Source: Treponema sp. (GTDB lineage: Bacteria; Spirochaetota; Spirochaetia; Treponematales; Treponemataceae). From it: a stretch of DNA of 45,979 bases. A program made the position numbers and the translations under genes. The notes beneath the pieces are model-generated. The model was not told where the DNA came from, searched no databases, and saw only the letters and a list, made by a program, of their open reading frames with translations. Positions 7,776 to 15,253 of this stretch are shown here, one piece after another (within the stretch, counting starts at the first letter, position 1; the number at the start of each line of letters is the position of its first letter). Location of the stretch: NCBI GenBank assembly GCA_024690865.1, contig JAILON010000071.1:1-45979 (forward strand). The letters run 5' to 3'.

Positions 7776-9417
7776 CGACATCCTCACGGGGAAGATAGCC
7801 GCCTGCCGCATGATAAAGCTTGCGGTCAGGCGAAACCAGGCAGACCTGAAGGCGCAGGAAGGGAGCTTTCCCTACCGCTTCGACGATGCCCATGCACGGG
7901 CGGCCATCGACTTCTTCCGCGAGCAGGTCCACACCAAGGGCAAGCTCGCGAGGCAGAGGCTTGAGCCCCAGCCCTGGCAGCAGTGGGTTATCGCCGTGCT
8001 TTACGGATGGAGGCGCAAGGACAACGGCAAGCGTCGCTTCCGGCGCGTGTACCTTCAGGTCGCCCGCAAGAACGGCAAGACCTTCTTCGCCTCCGGCGTG
8101 GGCCTGTACGACCTTGTGAGCGAGCCGGGCGCGGAAGTGTATTCCGCCGCCACCAAGCGCGACCAGGCAAAGATAGCCTTCACGAACGCGAAGAATACCG
8201 TGCGCTACAGCGCGACGCTCTCCCAGTTCGTCAAGGTTCACGCCCAGAACCTTACGAGCGGTGATGGCAAGTTCGAGGCACTGAGCTCCGACAGCAAGGT
8301 ACAGGACGGACTCAACCCGTCCTGCGCCATCATCGACGAGTACCACGCCCACAAGACAGACGAGCTTTTGAACGTCATCGAGTCCGGCATGGGAGCGCGG
8401 GAGCAGCCGCTGATATTCATAATTACCACGGCGGGGCATGAGCTTGCCGCCCCCTGCCATGAGGAATATGAGCGCGTCTGCAAGATGCTGGAGGGGGCGC
8501 GGGGCTACGAGAACGACAATTACCTCGCCGTGGTGTACGAGCTGGACAAAGGCGACGACCCGGAGAACGAGCGCAACTGGATAAAGGCCAACCCCAACCT
8601 CGGCGTGGACGGGGCGATAAGCACGGACGAGCTGAGGAAGGCGCTGACCAACGCCCGGCAGAAAAGCACGGGCATGGCGGAGTTCCTGACCAAGCGCATG
8701 GACGTGTGGGTGAACAACGCCGACTGCTGGATTGACGACTCCCACTGGAGGCGGTGCATCAAGCGCTTCAGCGAGAAGAAGCTTGCCGGGCTGAAATGCT
8801 GGGGAGCCCTGGATCTGTCCAAGACGACGGACTTCACGGCGTTCACGCTCTACTTCCTGCTGCCGGACGGGAGGAGGTACGCGAGGCACCGCTTCTACAT
8901 CCCGCAGGACATGATAGCCGTTCGCATGAAGACGGACAGCTACCTTGTGGAGAAGTGGATAAAGGACGGCTGGATAACGGCGACGCCGGGCGAGACCGTG
9001 GACTACTCCTACATGTTCGAGGACATCCGGCGCGACGCGCAGGGGTACGACATACAGGAGATCGCCTACGACCGCAACCTGTCCAGCCTAATCATCGCCC
9101 CGCTCTCGGACAGCTTCACGATGGTCGAGTTCAACCAGGGCATCGCGTACATGTCCGAGCCGTCCAAGGCGTGGGAGAAGGCCGTCAGCGAGAGGCGCAT
9201 CATCGACAACAACCCGGTCATGCGCTGGATGGTGTCGTGCGCCACCATACGCACCGACCCGAACGACAACATAAAGGTCGTCAAGCCGCAGTTCACCAAG
9301 ACCGGCAAGCGGATTGACGGCGTGATTACGAGCATTATGGCGATGAACCGCCTTGACGTGGCAACGGCAGAGCAGGCGCGCCAGCAGTCGCTGGACGTGT
9401 CCAAGATGATATTTTAG
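7741..9417 (+). CDS. Terminase large subunit (HK97 type)
   Basis: The GTG at 7741 follows GAGGAGG at 7727-7733. The 558-residue ATPase-nuclease packages DNA into the prohead. Walker A is at residues 107-114 (V-A-R-K-N-G-K-T), Walker B at 197-200 (I-I-D-E), and the RNase H-like nuclease starts with G-A-L-D358-L-S-K-T. The length is typical of the Terminase_1 family. It works with the small subunit and HNH gene upstream and docks on the portal. Confidence 0.95.
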   Translation: MAVDYSYNQYADDILTGKIAACRMIKLAVRRNQADLKAQEGSFPYRFDDAHARAAIDFFREQVHTKGKLARQRLEPQPWQQWVIAVLYGWRRKDNGKRRFRRVYLQVARKNGKTFFASGVGLYDLVSEPGAEVYSAATKRDQAKIAFTNAKNTVRYSATLSQFVKVHAQNLTSGDGKFEALSSDSKVQDGLNPSCAIIDEYHAHKTDELLNVIESGMGAREQPLIFIITTAGHELAAPCHEEYERVCKMLEGARGYENDNYLAVVYELDKGDDPENERNWIKANPNLGVDGAISTDELRKALTNARQKSTGMAEFLTKRMDVWVNNADCWIDDSHWRRCIKRFSEKKLAGLKCWGALDLSKTTDFTAFTLYFLLPDGRRYARHRFYIPQDMIAVRMKTDSYLVEKWIKDGWITATPGETVDYSYMFEDIRRDAQGYDIQEIAYDRNLSSLIIAPLSDSFTMVEFNQGIAYMSEPSKAWEKAVSERRIIDNNPVMRWMVSCATIRTDPNDNIKVVKPQFTKTGKRIDGVITSIMAMNRLDVATAEQARQQSLDVSKMIF

Positions 9418-9427
9418 GAGGAATAGG

Positions 9428-10078
9428 ATGGGAAGGGTATCAAAAGGCTTCGTGAGCCTGAGGCAGCTCTCCGCGAGGACGGGGATAAGGCGCGAGACCC
9501 TGAGCGGGTATGCCAGGCAGATGGGCCTGTCCGGAGGCGTGCCTCCCGAGAGGGCGGATGCCGTGTGCGCTGAATTCCGCCGGATGCTGGCGGAGTCCCT
9601 TCAGGACCGGGGGCTGAGGGCCCGGAAGGGCTTCCGCGCCGCAAAGCTGAACTTGGCATCCACGAACGACATAGGAAACGCCGCAGGCTGCAACGGCCCT
9701 GCCGCAAGGTATATCCTGAACAAAGCCGGATGGCCCCGCGACATACCCGCCTGCCGCCTGGATGAGGCTGTCTCCGTTGTAAAGGAAGCCCTTGCCAACC
9801 GCCAGAAAAGGCATGTGGATGCCGTGGAAAAAGAACGGGAATACAAGAACAGGTGGAGGCGGGAGCACCGGAAGGCGAAAAAAAGCCCCTCTGCTCCTGA
9901 AAAGACTCCTGTCCCGTCCAAGCCCTGCGACTGGCGCGTCTCCATGCTGGGGCGGAAGGGCTGGCTTGTCGTAAGGTGCGGTACGCAGGAGGAGATGGTC
10001 GCATGGGCGCGTATGCTCCGTGACAACGGCTTCACCGCCGAGGCCATGCAGAATAGCTACGCGCCGGGGGTACTGTGA
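9428..10078 (+). CDS. Phage protein with N-terminal HTH-like segment
   Basis: The 216-residue protein has two DNA-binding-like halves: residues 8-40 (V-S-L-R-Q-L-S-A-R-T-G-I-R) and 75-110, each with a helix-turn-helix look. A highly basic region follows (about 120-160), then a small alpha/beta end with W-L-V-V-R-C-G-T. It lies just after the large terminase gene. It may be a regulator or a DNA-binding accessory; no family is named with confidence. Confidence 0.6.
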   Translation: MGRVSKGFVSLRQLSARTGIRRETLSGYARQMGLSGGVPPERADAVCAEFRRMLAESLQDRGLRARKGFRAAKLNLASTNDIGNAAGCNGPAARYILNKAGWPRDIPACRLDEAVSVVKEALANRQKRHVDAVEKEREYKNRWRREHRKAKKSPSAPEKTPVPSKPCDWRVSMLGRKGWLVVRCGTQEEMVAWARMLRDNGFTAEAMQNSYAPGVL

Positions 10079-10350
10079 TGGTGGAGGTGGACATCAACAA
10101 CGGGGTGTTCAGGCAGGTGGATCTTTCCTGCCCCGTGTTCTGTGCGAAATGCGGGAAGGAAATCATACGGGACAGGAACAAGGCTGATTTCGTTGTCCCT
10201 GTCCATTCCTGCGGCTATGCCTTCTGCTTTACGTGCAAGAAGGCATTGTATGAGTTTGCCGGACCAAAGCTCGCCGACTACGAGGCGGCTCTTGTCCGGC
10301 AGTTCGTGGGGGTACAGCGTGGGCGGCATAATGGAAGGAAAGAATATTGA
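10078..10350 (+). CDS. Small zinc-ribbon protein
   Basis: The 90-residue product has C-A-K-C near residue 22 and C...C-F-T-C-K-K near 47-55, giving a four-cysteine zinc ribbon between two strand-rich segments. The start is ATG 10078 (GTG 10075 is an alternative); both overlap the previous stop. It could bind nucleic acid; the target is unknown. Confidence 0.6.
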   Translation: MVEVDINNGVFRQVDLSCPVFCAKCGKEIIRDRNKADFVVPVHSCGYAFCFTCKKALYEFAGPKLADYEAALVRQFVGVQRGRHNGRKEY

Positions 10351-10510
10351 TGATAAAGTCCGGGAGGCGTGGAAGAACCTTCCCGTAGCGGCACGGGATT
10401 CGATGGTGAACTCGTATGCCGTGCACGACTGCGAGGGGATTGCGCAGACCGCATACAGGCAGGGCTTTGAGGACGGGTACAAGGAGGGCCAGAAGGATGG
10501 CAAAAAATAA
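10331..10510 (+). CDS. Small charged phage protein
   Basis: The ATG at 10331 lies inside the end of the previous gene in another frame. The 59-residue product is hydrophilic, with a terminal run of G/Y/K/E/D. It overlaps the next gene by 14 bases. Function is unknown, and it is accepted because the codon pattern and tight packing match the neighbours. Confidence 0.5.
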   Translation: MEGKNIDDKVREAWKNLPVAARDSMVNSYAVHDCEGIAQTAYRQGFEDGYKEGQKDGKK

Positions 10511-10694
10511 AGAGCTTGCAATGGACGGAGCGAAGGAAGAGGATTCGAAGTTCGAGAAAATCTACGATTATCTGAATGCGATAATCGCTCTTGCGGAAAA
10601 GGGACGCGGCTTCCAGACGCAGGAAGAGCACGCGATAAAGACGCTGGCAATCGACTGCAGCAATATGCTGACAAGGCTGGAGGAAAAGGAATGA
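10497..10694 (+). CDS. Small helical phage protein
   Basis: The start at ATG 10497 is supported by AGGAGGGCC shortly upstream. The 65-residue product is an amphipathic helical protein rich in K and E. It overlaps both neighbours (ATGA with the next at 10691). Function is unknown. Confidence 0.55.
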   Translation: MAKNKELAMDGAKEEDSKFEKIYDYLNAIIALAEKGRGFQTQEEHAIKTLAIDCSNMLTRLEEKE

Positions 10695-10957
10695 CGGATG
10701 AAAAGGTTCGCAGGATGGGGGATTTTCTGGAGAAAGTTTATAAAACGAGGGAAACGGCGCGAGAGCTGGACTTCAATATAGACAAATTAAAGCGCATGGA
10801 AAAAGAGAAAAAGGTGTATATTGGGCCTACCGGCCCTCTATCCGTTGAGCTCCCAGAGAATATAGCCCGTCCTGCGATACAACAGGCAATAGAATGGTAT
10901 CAGCATCAGTATGATGCTGAAATGGCAATTTTCGATAAAATGGAGTTTGAGGGATGA
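10691..10957 (+). CDS. Small helical phage protein
   Basis: The 88-residue soluble product has helical N- and C-termini around a short P/G-rich loop (residues about 48-58). It starts in the previous stop (ATGA) and is the last gene of the early block; AT content rises sharply after it. Function is unknown. Confidence 0.6.
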   Translation: MTDEKVRRMGDFLEKVYKTRETARELDFNIDKLKRMEKEKKVYIGPTGPLSVELPENIARPAIQQAIEWYQHQYDAEMAIFDKMEFEG

Positions 10958-11008
10958 CGGGAACATTGTCACTTTTTCAGTCCAAATGACAAACTTTCGG
11001 GCAAAATA

Positions 11009-11026
11009 TTATCACTACGGTGATAA
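11009..11026. promoter_or_regulatory. Inverted repeat upstream of a promoter
   Basis: TTATCAC-TACG-GTGATAA is a perfect 7-bp inverted repeat lying 26 bases before the -35 box at 11052. The position fits an operator or activator site for the downstream small-peptide transcript; the nearby ribbon-helix-helix protein (11413-11616) is a candidate binder, by inference only. Confidence 0.45.
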
Positions 11027-11051
11027 ATAATGTATTAGAATAATAAAAAGC

Positions 11052-11080
11052 GTTGACAAAATAATTAAAGCATGATATAT
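11052..11080 (+). promoter_or_regulatory. Sigma-70-type promoter
   Basis: TTGACA (11052-11057) and TATATT (11075-11080) are separated by exactly 17 bases in an AT-rich patch. It should drive the micro-peptide genes at 11136 and 11315 and perhaps the portal block. The leader contains a GGGGC/GCCCC hairpin at about 11091-11105. Confidence 0.75.
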
Positions 11081-11135
11081 TATAACCATCAGGGGCGTTG
11101 CCCCGTTGGTTATCTTGATTAAAGGGGGAAAGACT

Positions 11136-11246
11136 ATGAAGGCTGAAACAAAAAAAGCCTTGCAGACGGTCGCAAAAGAAGTCTACAAGGCAGTTTCAGA
11201 AATCCTGATAGGTGTCCTGCTGATTTACATCAGTAAGTACATCTAG
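11136..11246 (+). CDS. 36-residue single-pass membrane peptide
   Basis: ATG 11136 is preceded by AAAGGGGGAAAG. The product has a charged, Lys-rich amphipathic first half and a hydrophobic helix near the C-terminus (E-I-L-I-G-V-L-L-I-Y-I-S-K-Y-I). It is the first gene after a consensus promoter. The size and shape fit a small phage membrane modulator, antiholin-like peptide or superinfection-exclusion peptide; none of these is shown. Confidence 0.55.
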   Translation: MKAETKKALQTVAKEVYKAVSEILIGVLLIYISKYI

Positions 11247-11314
11247 CGGGGGTGGGCGGGGGAAAGCTCGAAGTACCCCGCCCTTCCTTCAAGTCTACCC
11301 CCAAGGGGGCTTTT
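11247..11314 (+). other. Hairpin-rich spacer between two micro-ORFs
   Basis: GGGCGGGG pairs with CCCCGCCC across a 14-base loop (about 11255-11284), followed by CCCCC-AA-GGGGG and CTTTT just before the next start. The second element sits where the ribosome site of the 11315 gene should be, so it could attenuate transcription or translation. Confidence 0.4.
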
Positions 11315-11422
11315 ATGTCAACTGGTATGAAGGAATTCATTAAGATTACGGTCGATGCCGTCGTTCACGGTGTCATTCTTGCACTTGTTATAATCATCGC
11401 CAGGCGCACGGGATGGCTGTAA
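11315..11422 (+). CDS. 35-residue single-pass membrane peptide
   Basis: The ORF runs from ATG 11315 to TAA 11422 and overlaps the start of the next gene. The product has a short basic N-terminus and one hydrophobic helix (H-G-V-I-L-A-L-V-I-I-I-A) followed by R-R-T-G-W-L. It resembles its upstream neighbour in layout (amphipathic head, C-terminal membrane helix) but not in sequence. Confidence 0.5.
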   Translation: MSTGMKEFIKITVDAVVHGVILALVIIIARRTGWL

Positions 11423-11616
11423 TGGCGGATGAAAAGAAACGCCGGGGGGCTGGACGCCCCTTCGGTTCGACCGGTGCCTACAAGAAGCCGGAGGAAGTCC
11501 TTTCCGTGCAGGTCGCCGTCCGCCTTACCCAGGGCGAAAAGGCCGTTCTGGAGAAACGGGCAGCCGCCGAGGGACTGACCGTAAGCAAGTATATCCACAA
11601 GGTTCTGTTCGGCTGA
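11413..11616 (+). CDS. Ribbon-helix-helix (MobC/CopG-like) protein
   Basis: The 67-residue protein has a basic, flexible N-terminus (R-R-G-A-G-R-P-F-G-S-T-G) and then a ribbon (S-V-Q-V-A-V-R-L-T) and two helices ending V-S-K-Y-I-H-K-V-L, the fold of dimeric RHH repressors. ATG 11413 or ATG 11422 (TAATG overlap with the peptide gene) can start it. It probably controls its own transcription unit. A second RHH-like protein lies at 34418. Confidence 0.65.
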   Translation: MAVMADEKKRRGAGRPFGSTGAYKKPEEVLSVQVAVRLTQGEKAVLEKRAAAEGLTVSKYIHKVLFG

Positions 11617-11663
11617 TGCCGTGGCCGCCCCTTCCGGGCGGTCTTTTTTTTCAAACTGACTGT

Positions 11664-12938
11664 ATGGGTATGAGGATATTCGGACTTGAAATAAGGCGGG
11701 CTCCCAAGCGGCTTCCCGTCTCGCAGAACCCATACAACACGACCGGCGCGCTCCGCTGGCACAGCCGGATGACCGTCTCCGAGATTCTGGAGAACGCCAC
11801 GGCAAACGCCTGCACCGGCATCATCTCGGATGCGGTCGCCTCCCTTCCCGTCGGGGTCTACCGCCGCAAAGACGACGGCGGGCGCGTCCTTGAAGCATCC
11901 GCGCCGCTCTACCGCCTCCTCAAGCTCCGTCCCAATCCCGGCCAGCACACCTTCACCCTGCTCAAGCAGCTGATGATGCACCTGCTCCTGCGGGGGAACG
12001 CCTTCCTTTTCAAGGACTGGGACGGCACGGAGCTTGCGGGCCTCCATGCGCTCAACCCGGAGCGGATGGAAATATTCAGGATGGAGGGGCGGAACGAGTA
12101 CGCCTACCGCTACCGCCTTGACGGGCAGGTCTTCGAGCTGACGCGCGACAGCATTCTGCACGTCCCCGCGATGGTCTGGGACGGCGTGTGGGGACTTTCC
12201 CCCATAGAGTATGCCAACAAGGCAGCCCGCCTTGGCAACAACATGGACGACTATGCCGAGCACGTCTTTGACGGCGGCATCCACTCCAAGCTCAAGGTGA
12301 CTGTCCCCCTGTCCGAGAAGAACTTCGGGGCGGACGACGCGAAGAAGCTCAAGGAGCGCCTTGTCCAGGCATACGGCGGAATCGAGCACGCGGGCGACCC
12401 CTTCATACTCACGCAGGGCATGACCGCCGACGCGCTCAACCTGCCCGACAACAACGGCTCCCAGCTGGTGGAGAACCGCACCTATTCTTCCCGCGAGGTC
12501 GCCAAGATATTCCGCGTCCCCCTGTCCATGCTCGGCGAGAGCGACGCGAAGTACAACAACAACGAGCAGCAGGCCCGCAACTTCCTCCAGAACACGCTCA
12601 ACCCATGGCTGCGCCTTCTGGAGCAGTATTTCTCCGACCTGCTCCCCGTCTACGACCGTGCAGACTGCTATGTCGAGTTCGACCGCAACGCCATGCTCCA
12701 GGCGGATTCCCAGATTCGCATCGACAACTACGTCAAGCAGCTGTCCAACGGGATGCTGACGATGAACGACGTGAACCGCATGGAGAACCGCCCGCTCATC
12801 GACCCCGCGATAGGCGACGTGCGCTTCATGCCCGCCAACCTCGCACCGCTCACGCCGGACTACGTTGCCGCCTACATGGCCAACCAGAAGCAGCTCATCA
12901 AGGGCTCCGGGGACGACAGTAAAAAAAAAGAGAGCTAG
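11664..12938 (+). CDS. Portal protein (HK97 family)
   Basis: The 424-residue product has the HK97-gp3-type layout: N-terminal S-Q-N-P-Y-N-T-T-G-A-L-R-W, a central region with D-G-V-W-G-L-S-P-I-E-Y, and a helical stem and crown region ending in a D/S/K tail. It forms the dodecameric DNA entry channel and docks the terminase. No clear ribosome site precedes ATG 11664; ATG 11670 is an alternative. The 3' end reads AGT-A9-GAGAGC-TAG: the nine A residues form an A-AAA-AAA-G slippery run, and the -1 frame continues into a conserved-looking extension (see next entry). Confidence 0.93.
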   Translation: MGMRIFGLEIRRAPKRLPVSQNPYNTTGALRWHSRMTVSEILENATANACTGIISDAVASLPVGVYRRKDDGGRVLEASAPLYRLLKLRPNPGQHTFTLLKQLMMHLLLRGNAFLFKDWDGTELAGLHALNPERMEIFRMEGRNEYAYRYRLDGQVFELTRDSILHVPAMVWDGVWGLSPIEYANKAARLGNNMDDYAEHVFDGGIHSKLKVTVPLSEKNFGADDAKKLKERLVQAYGGIEHAGDPFILTQGMTADALNLPDNNGSQLVENRTYSSREVAKIFRVPLSMLGESDAKYNNNEQQARNFLQNTLNPWLRLLEQYFSDLLPVYDRADCYVEFDRNAMLQADSQIRIDNYVKQLSNGMLTMNDVNRMENRPLIDPAIGDVRFMPANLAPLTPDYVAAYMANQKQLIKGSGDDSKKKES

Positions 12939-13435
12939 ACGGCCTCCCGGAGTTCCGCTGGGACGAAGGCGACCATCCGCGCGATGAGCACGGGCGGTTT
13001 GTCTGCAAGGGAGGTTTTGCCGCCCGTTTGAGGCGTGGTTTCGACAGTAGGACGAAGAAATATATTGGCAAAGAAATAAAAAACAAGAACGGGAAATCTG
13101 CTGTTTTCACGAAGGTCAGCCAGCGGGAAATAAAAAGCAACTTGAAACATTCAAAGGAAAACGGTTTTTCTGTGAAAGAACATTTTGAGATAGCGAACAA
13201 AGTTGTCAGTGTTTACAAGGGCTCTGATTTTATAAAGAGGCATGGAGATAAAAAGAACGGAACAAAGGATGTTTTCATGGAGCGTTTCTTGTCTAAGGAG
13301 ATTCCCTTGTCTACCGGGAACAAGACCAGGGTATGTACGACAATAAAGGATGCCTTTGGGAAAAAGTCAATTTATTCAATTGAGCTTATGAAACCGAATA
13401 CGGCTATGGAACAGACAAAAAAGAAAGGGACATAA
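12923..13435 (+). CDS. -1-frame extension of portal with LPD3-like domain
   Basis: After a TAA at 12920-12922 this frame is open for 170 codons but has no ATG, GTG or TTG until TTG 13028. Yet coding signs begin at once: R-W-D-E-G-D-H-P-R-D-E-H-G-R-F is the well-known junction motif before accessory domains in phage head proteins. Residues about 55-160 resemble LPD3 of phage polyvalent proteins (N-G-K-S-A-V-F-T, H-F-E-I-A-N-K-V-V, S-I-Y-S-I-E-L). The simplest reading is a portal fusion made by -1 slippage on the A9 run. A one-base length variant or assembly error in the run is the main alternative. The region from about 13050 is AT-richer than the portal gene. Confidence 0.6.
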   Translation, partial: KKRELDGLPEFRWDEGDHPRDEHGRFVCKGGFAARLRRGFDSRTKKYIGKEIKNKNGKSAVFTKVSQREIKSNLKHSKENGFSVKEHFEIANKVVSVYKGSDFIKRHGDKKNGTKDVFMERFLSKEIPLSTGNKTRVCTTIKDAFGKKSIYSIELMKPNTAMEQTKKKGT

Positions 13436-13558
13436 AAAAAACCGTCCCATAAGGAACGGTTGCCATGCGATCGCCATGGAAGGACTTACTTTGCATGGGA
13501 TTCTGACTGCTAAGGTCAGTGAATCGGCAGCTGTCTTTTTATGGATCGAACTGCTGAC
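13432..13558 (-). ncRNA. Candidate small RNA
   Basis: On the reverse strand a promoter (TTGACA, 17-base spacer, GACAAT; 13593-13565) points into about 125 bases without a convincing reading frame. This ends at a hairpin (AACCGT...ACGGTT, 13461-13440) followed by eight U residues, a strong intrinsic terminator. An internal stem (CTGAC/GTCAG flanked by GATT/AATC, around 13500-13525) is present. The same terminator would also end transcripts from the deaminase-like gene upstream. Confidence 0.45.
13440..13461 (-). terminator. Intrinsic terminator, reverse strand
   Basis: AACCGT-CCCATAAGGA-ACGGTT folds into a stem with an inner C/G pairing and is followed, on the reverse strand, by a run of U (plus-strand A residues 13433-13439). 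It closes the reverse-strand moron unit. Confidence 0.7.
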
Positions 13559-13564
13559 ATATTC

Positions 13565-13593
13565 ATTGTCGCTCTTTATGCTAGTTTTGTCAA
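13565..13593 (-). promoter_or_regulatory. Promoter for the candidate small RNA
   Basis: Reverse-strand TTGACA (13593-13588) and GACAAT (13570-13565) are 17 bases apart. The promoter overlaps the last codon of the deaminase-like gene. Confidence 0.5.
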
Positions 13594-14414
13594 GCACCTG
13601 GACAGAACATCGCAAAGGCGAATGTTGCAGCGGCAAGTACCGTTATCAGAATGAAGTATGCAAGCCCTGTCCGTTTTCCCTTCCTCCGTCCGTTTACGAA
13701 GAAAAGAACGATGCCCATCAGGATGGAAATAGAGAGGGCAAGTGAAAGGTTTACCACTACTACCGATTTGATTGACTCGGCAGATTTTGCCAGAATGTTA
13801 AAGTCAATCGTTATGAACGAGAACACGGCGACGAGTATCCCCATAAGCGTGAGGACGTTTCCGTAGATTCTTTCGGTCAAGGAATCGAGGTTTTCCCGCT
13901 CTTCCTTTATGTCCTTCATCAGCTTCGTATATTCGCCCGTGTATCCGCCCAGCCCCTTGTAGTTCGTCTCCTCAGCGAAAGATGCCCCTGTCTGCTTGTC
14001 ATAGGTCTGGGACGGCACGGAGGAAAGCTTTTCGAACATAATCTGGGCAATAGGGAAGCCCTTGTGCAGGGAAAAGACTTTGTCCGATATGTTCTGGACG
14101 CGGAGAAAGGTTTTCGTTGTGTGTCCGGGGATGTAGACTGGAGCGTCAACAGAAAGTCCCGCCCTCATCACGGAATTGCGCTGGATAACCTTTCCGCAAA
14201 GATTGTTGGGGATTGAAATCGTCTCCTCGCCCTTCACGTAGACGGTCTGCCCTGGCTCAAGCTCAAGGCTGGCACACTCTTTGCCGTCTGCGTTGATAAC
14301 ACTGTCAATCGTAAGCTCGTAGGCTATGCCTTTAAGGCTCTCTGCCCTGTAGTTCTCGGTGATGAGCTTGCCCTCTGAGACGAGCTTCCTGATTTCGTTA
14401 TCCGTCAGAATCAT
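13590..14414 (-). CDS. dCTP-deaminase/dUTPase-like domain fused to membrane helices
   Basis: The 274-residue product has two parts. Residues 1-160 match the Dcd/dUTPase fold: M-I-L-T-D-N-E-I opening, R79-N-S-V-M-R-A-G-L-S-V-D at the position of the R-S-S-x-R-x-G nucleotide/catalytic motif, and F-P-I-A-Q-I-M-F near 120. At the usual catalytic L-E-L-x-N motif it reads L104-R-V-Q-N, so the general-base glutamate appears replaced by arginine. Residues 161-183 are a charged helical linker, and 186-205, 216-240 and about 253-271 are hydrophobic membrane segments. It has its own promoter, AGGAG site and terminator on the strand opposite to the phage operon, the layout of a lysogeny-expressed moron. 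A nucleotide sensor coupled to the membrane is inferred, perhaps defensive; deaminase activity is doubtful. Confidence 0.75.
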   Translation of the reverse strand: MILTDNEIRKLVSEGKLITENYRAESLKGIAYELTIDSVINADGKECASLELEPGQTVYVKGEETISIPNNLCGKVIQRNSVMRAGLSVDAPVYIPGHTTKTFLRVQNISDKVFSLHKGFPIAQIMFEKLSSVPSQTYDKQTGASFAEETNYKGLGGYTGEYTKLMKDIKEERENLDSLTERIYGNVLTLMGILVAVFSFITIDFNILAKSAESIKSVVVVNLSLALSISILMGIVLFFVNGRRKGKRTGLAYFILITVLAAATFAFAMFCPGA

Positions 14415-14435
14415 TCTATGCTCCTATGACCGCCT

Positions 14436-14464
14436 ATTATATCACGGCAGGGAAGGGCTTGCAA
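14436..14464 (-). promoter_or_regulatory. Promoter of the membrane deaminase-like gene
   Basis: Reverse-strand TTGCAA (14464-14459), a 17-base spacer and a perfect TATAAT (14441-14436) lie about 20 bases before ATG 14414. It is a near-consensus constitutive promoter, consistent with expression in the lysogen. Confidence 0.75.
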
Positions 14465-14508
14465 GTCCTAAAACCGCAAAGTGACTGTACAGGCAGGAGG
14501 AAACAACC

Positions 14509-14706
14509 ATGTACAGCATACTCATCAGGAACGGCGACAAAAGCTACATCTACCACATGAACGCGGACGGCTCCGTCTTTGCGGGCGACTCGGAGGCCAC
14601 GACGGCCAAGGTCAGGGAACTTCTCGCGACCTATCCCATCGGCAAGCTGGTGGTGGTCCACAACGTGACCATGACCAGCGACGTGACGCTGACGGACGTG
14701 GTGTAA
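14509..14706 (+). CDS. Small phage protein of unknown function
   Basis: ATG 14509 has GGAGG 8-12 bases upstream. The 65-residue product looks like a small beta-rich protein (Y-S-I-L-I-R-N-G-D opening; L-V-V-V-H-N-V-T-M-T near the end). The last base of its stop starts the next gene (TAATGG). It lies at the start of the lysis/late cassette. Function is unknown. Confidence 0.65.
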   Translation: MYSILIRNGDKSYIYHMNADGSVFAGDSEATTAKVRELLATYPIGKLVVVHNVTMTSDVTLTDVV

Positions 14707-15209
14707 TGGAGTGGATTACAGGGCTGCTTAACAGCCCGAATGCGCCATTGGCATTATGTATCGCCCTCCTGGTGTTCTTCGTCTGCGTGACGCTTTCCCG
14801 GCGTGGATTACTTGGGATCCACACCAAGTACGTCACCATCGGGGCGACGAGTAGGGAGGATATGATCAAGCTGCACCAGAAGGAGGCCGCGTACCTGTTC
14901 ATCATGTCGCTGGCCTCCAAGGTGGATGCTGATGGCAAGTTCAACGGGTACAAGACCAAGTACATACTCGAACTCGTCTATGACGAAGTGATTGACTGGA
15001 TTTTCCAGAATCACATGAGTAGCGATGGCGAGTACGTCAGGATCAAGCAGGACAAGCTGCGTTCGGTCGTGTACAACGTGCCGGACTTGCAGGAGCAGTT
15101 CAAGACACGGGAATTCGCCGAGCGGATGGACAAGTGGACGGCGGAGCTTATCGACAGGCTTGTCAGGATTCGCAGCGTCTACTCCGGCAAGAAGTGGGAT
15201 GTCGTATGA
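14706..15209 (+). CDS. Phage protein with N-terminal membrane helix
   Basis: The 167-residue protein has a hydrophobic segment at residues about 12-30 (A-P-L-A-L-C-I-A-L-L-V-F-F-V-C-V), then a basic R-R and a long soluble helical domain. The topology is probably one membrane pass with a cytoplasmic domain. It sits upstream of the candidate endolysin and holin and may belong to the lysis cassette; no family is recognised. Confidence 0.65.
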   Translation: MEWITGLLNSPNAPLALCIALLVFFVCVTLSRRGLLGIHTKYVTIGATSREDMIKLHQKEAAYLFIMSLASKVDADGKFNGYKTKYILELVYDEVIDWIFQNHMSSDGEYVRIKQDKLRSVVYNVPDLQEQFKTREFAERMDKWTAELIDRLVRIRSVYSGKKWDVV

Positions 15210-15253
15210 CCTGCCCGCTATGAGTTTTAGCAAAATAAACACAGGGGGAGTAA

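Noticed and set aside
13476-13745. Plus-strand 89-codon ORF opposite the candidate small RNA and the end of the deaminase-like gene
   Set aside because: No ribosome site; it overlaps a well supported reverse gene and terminator signals.
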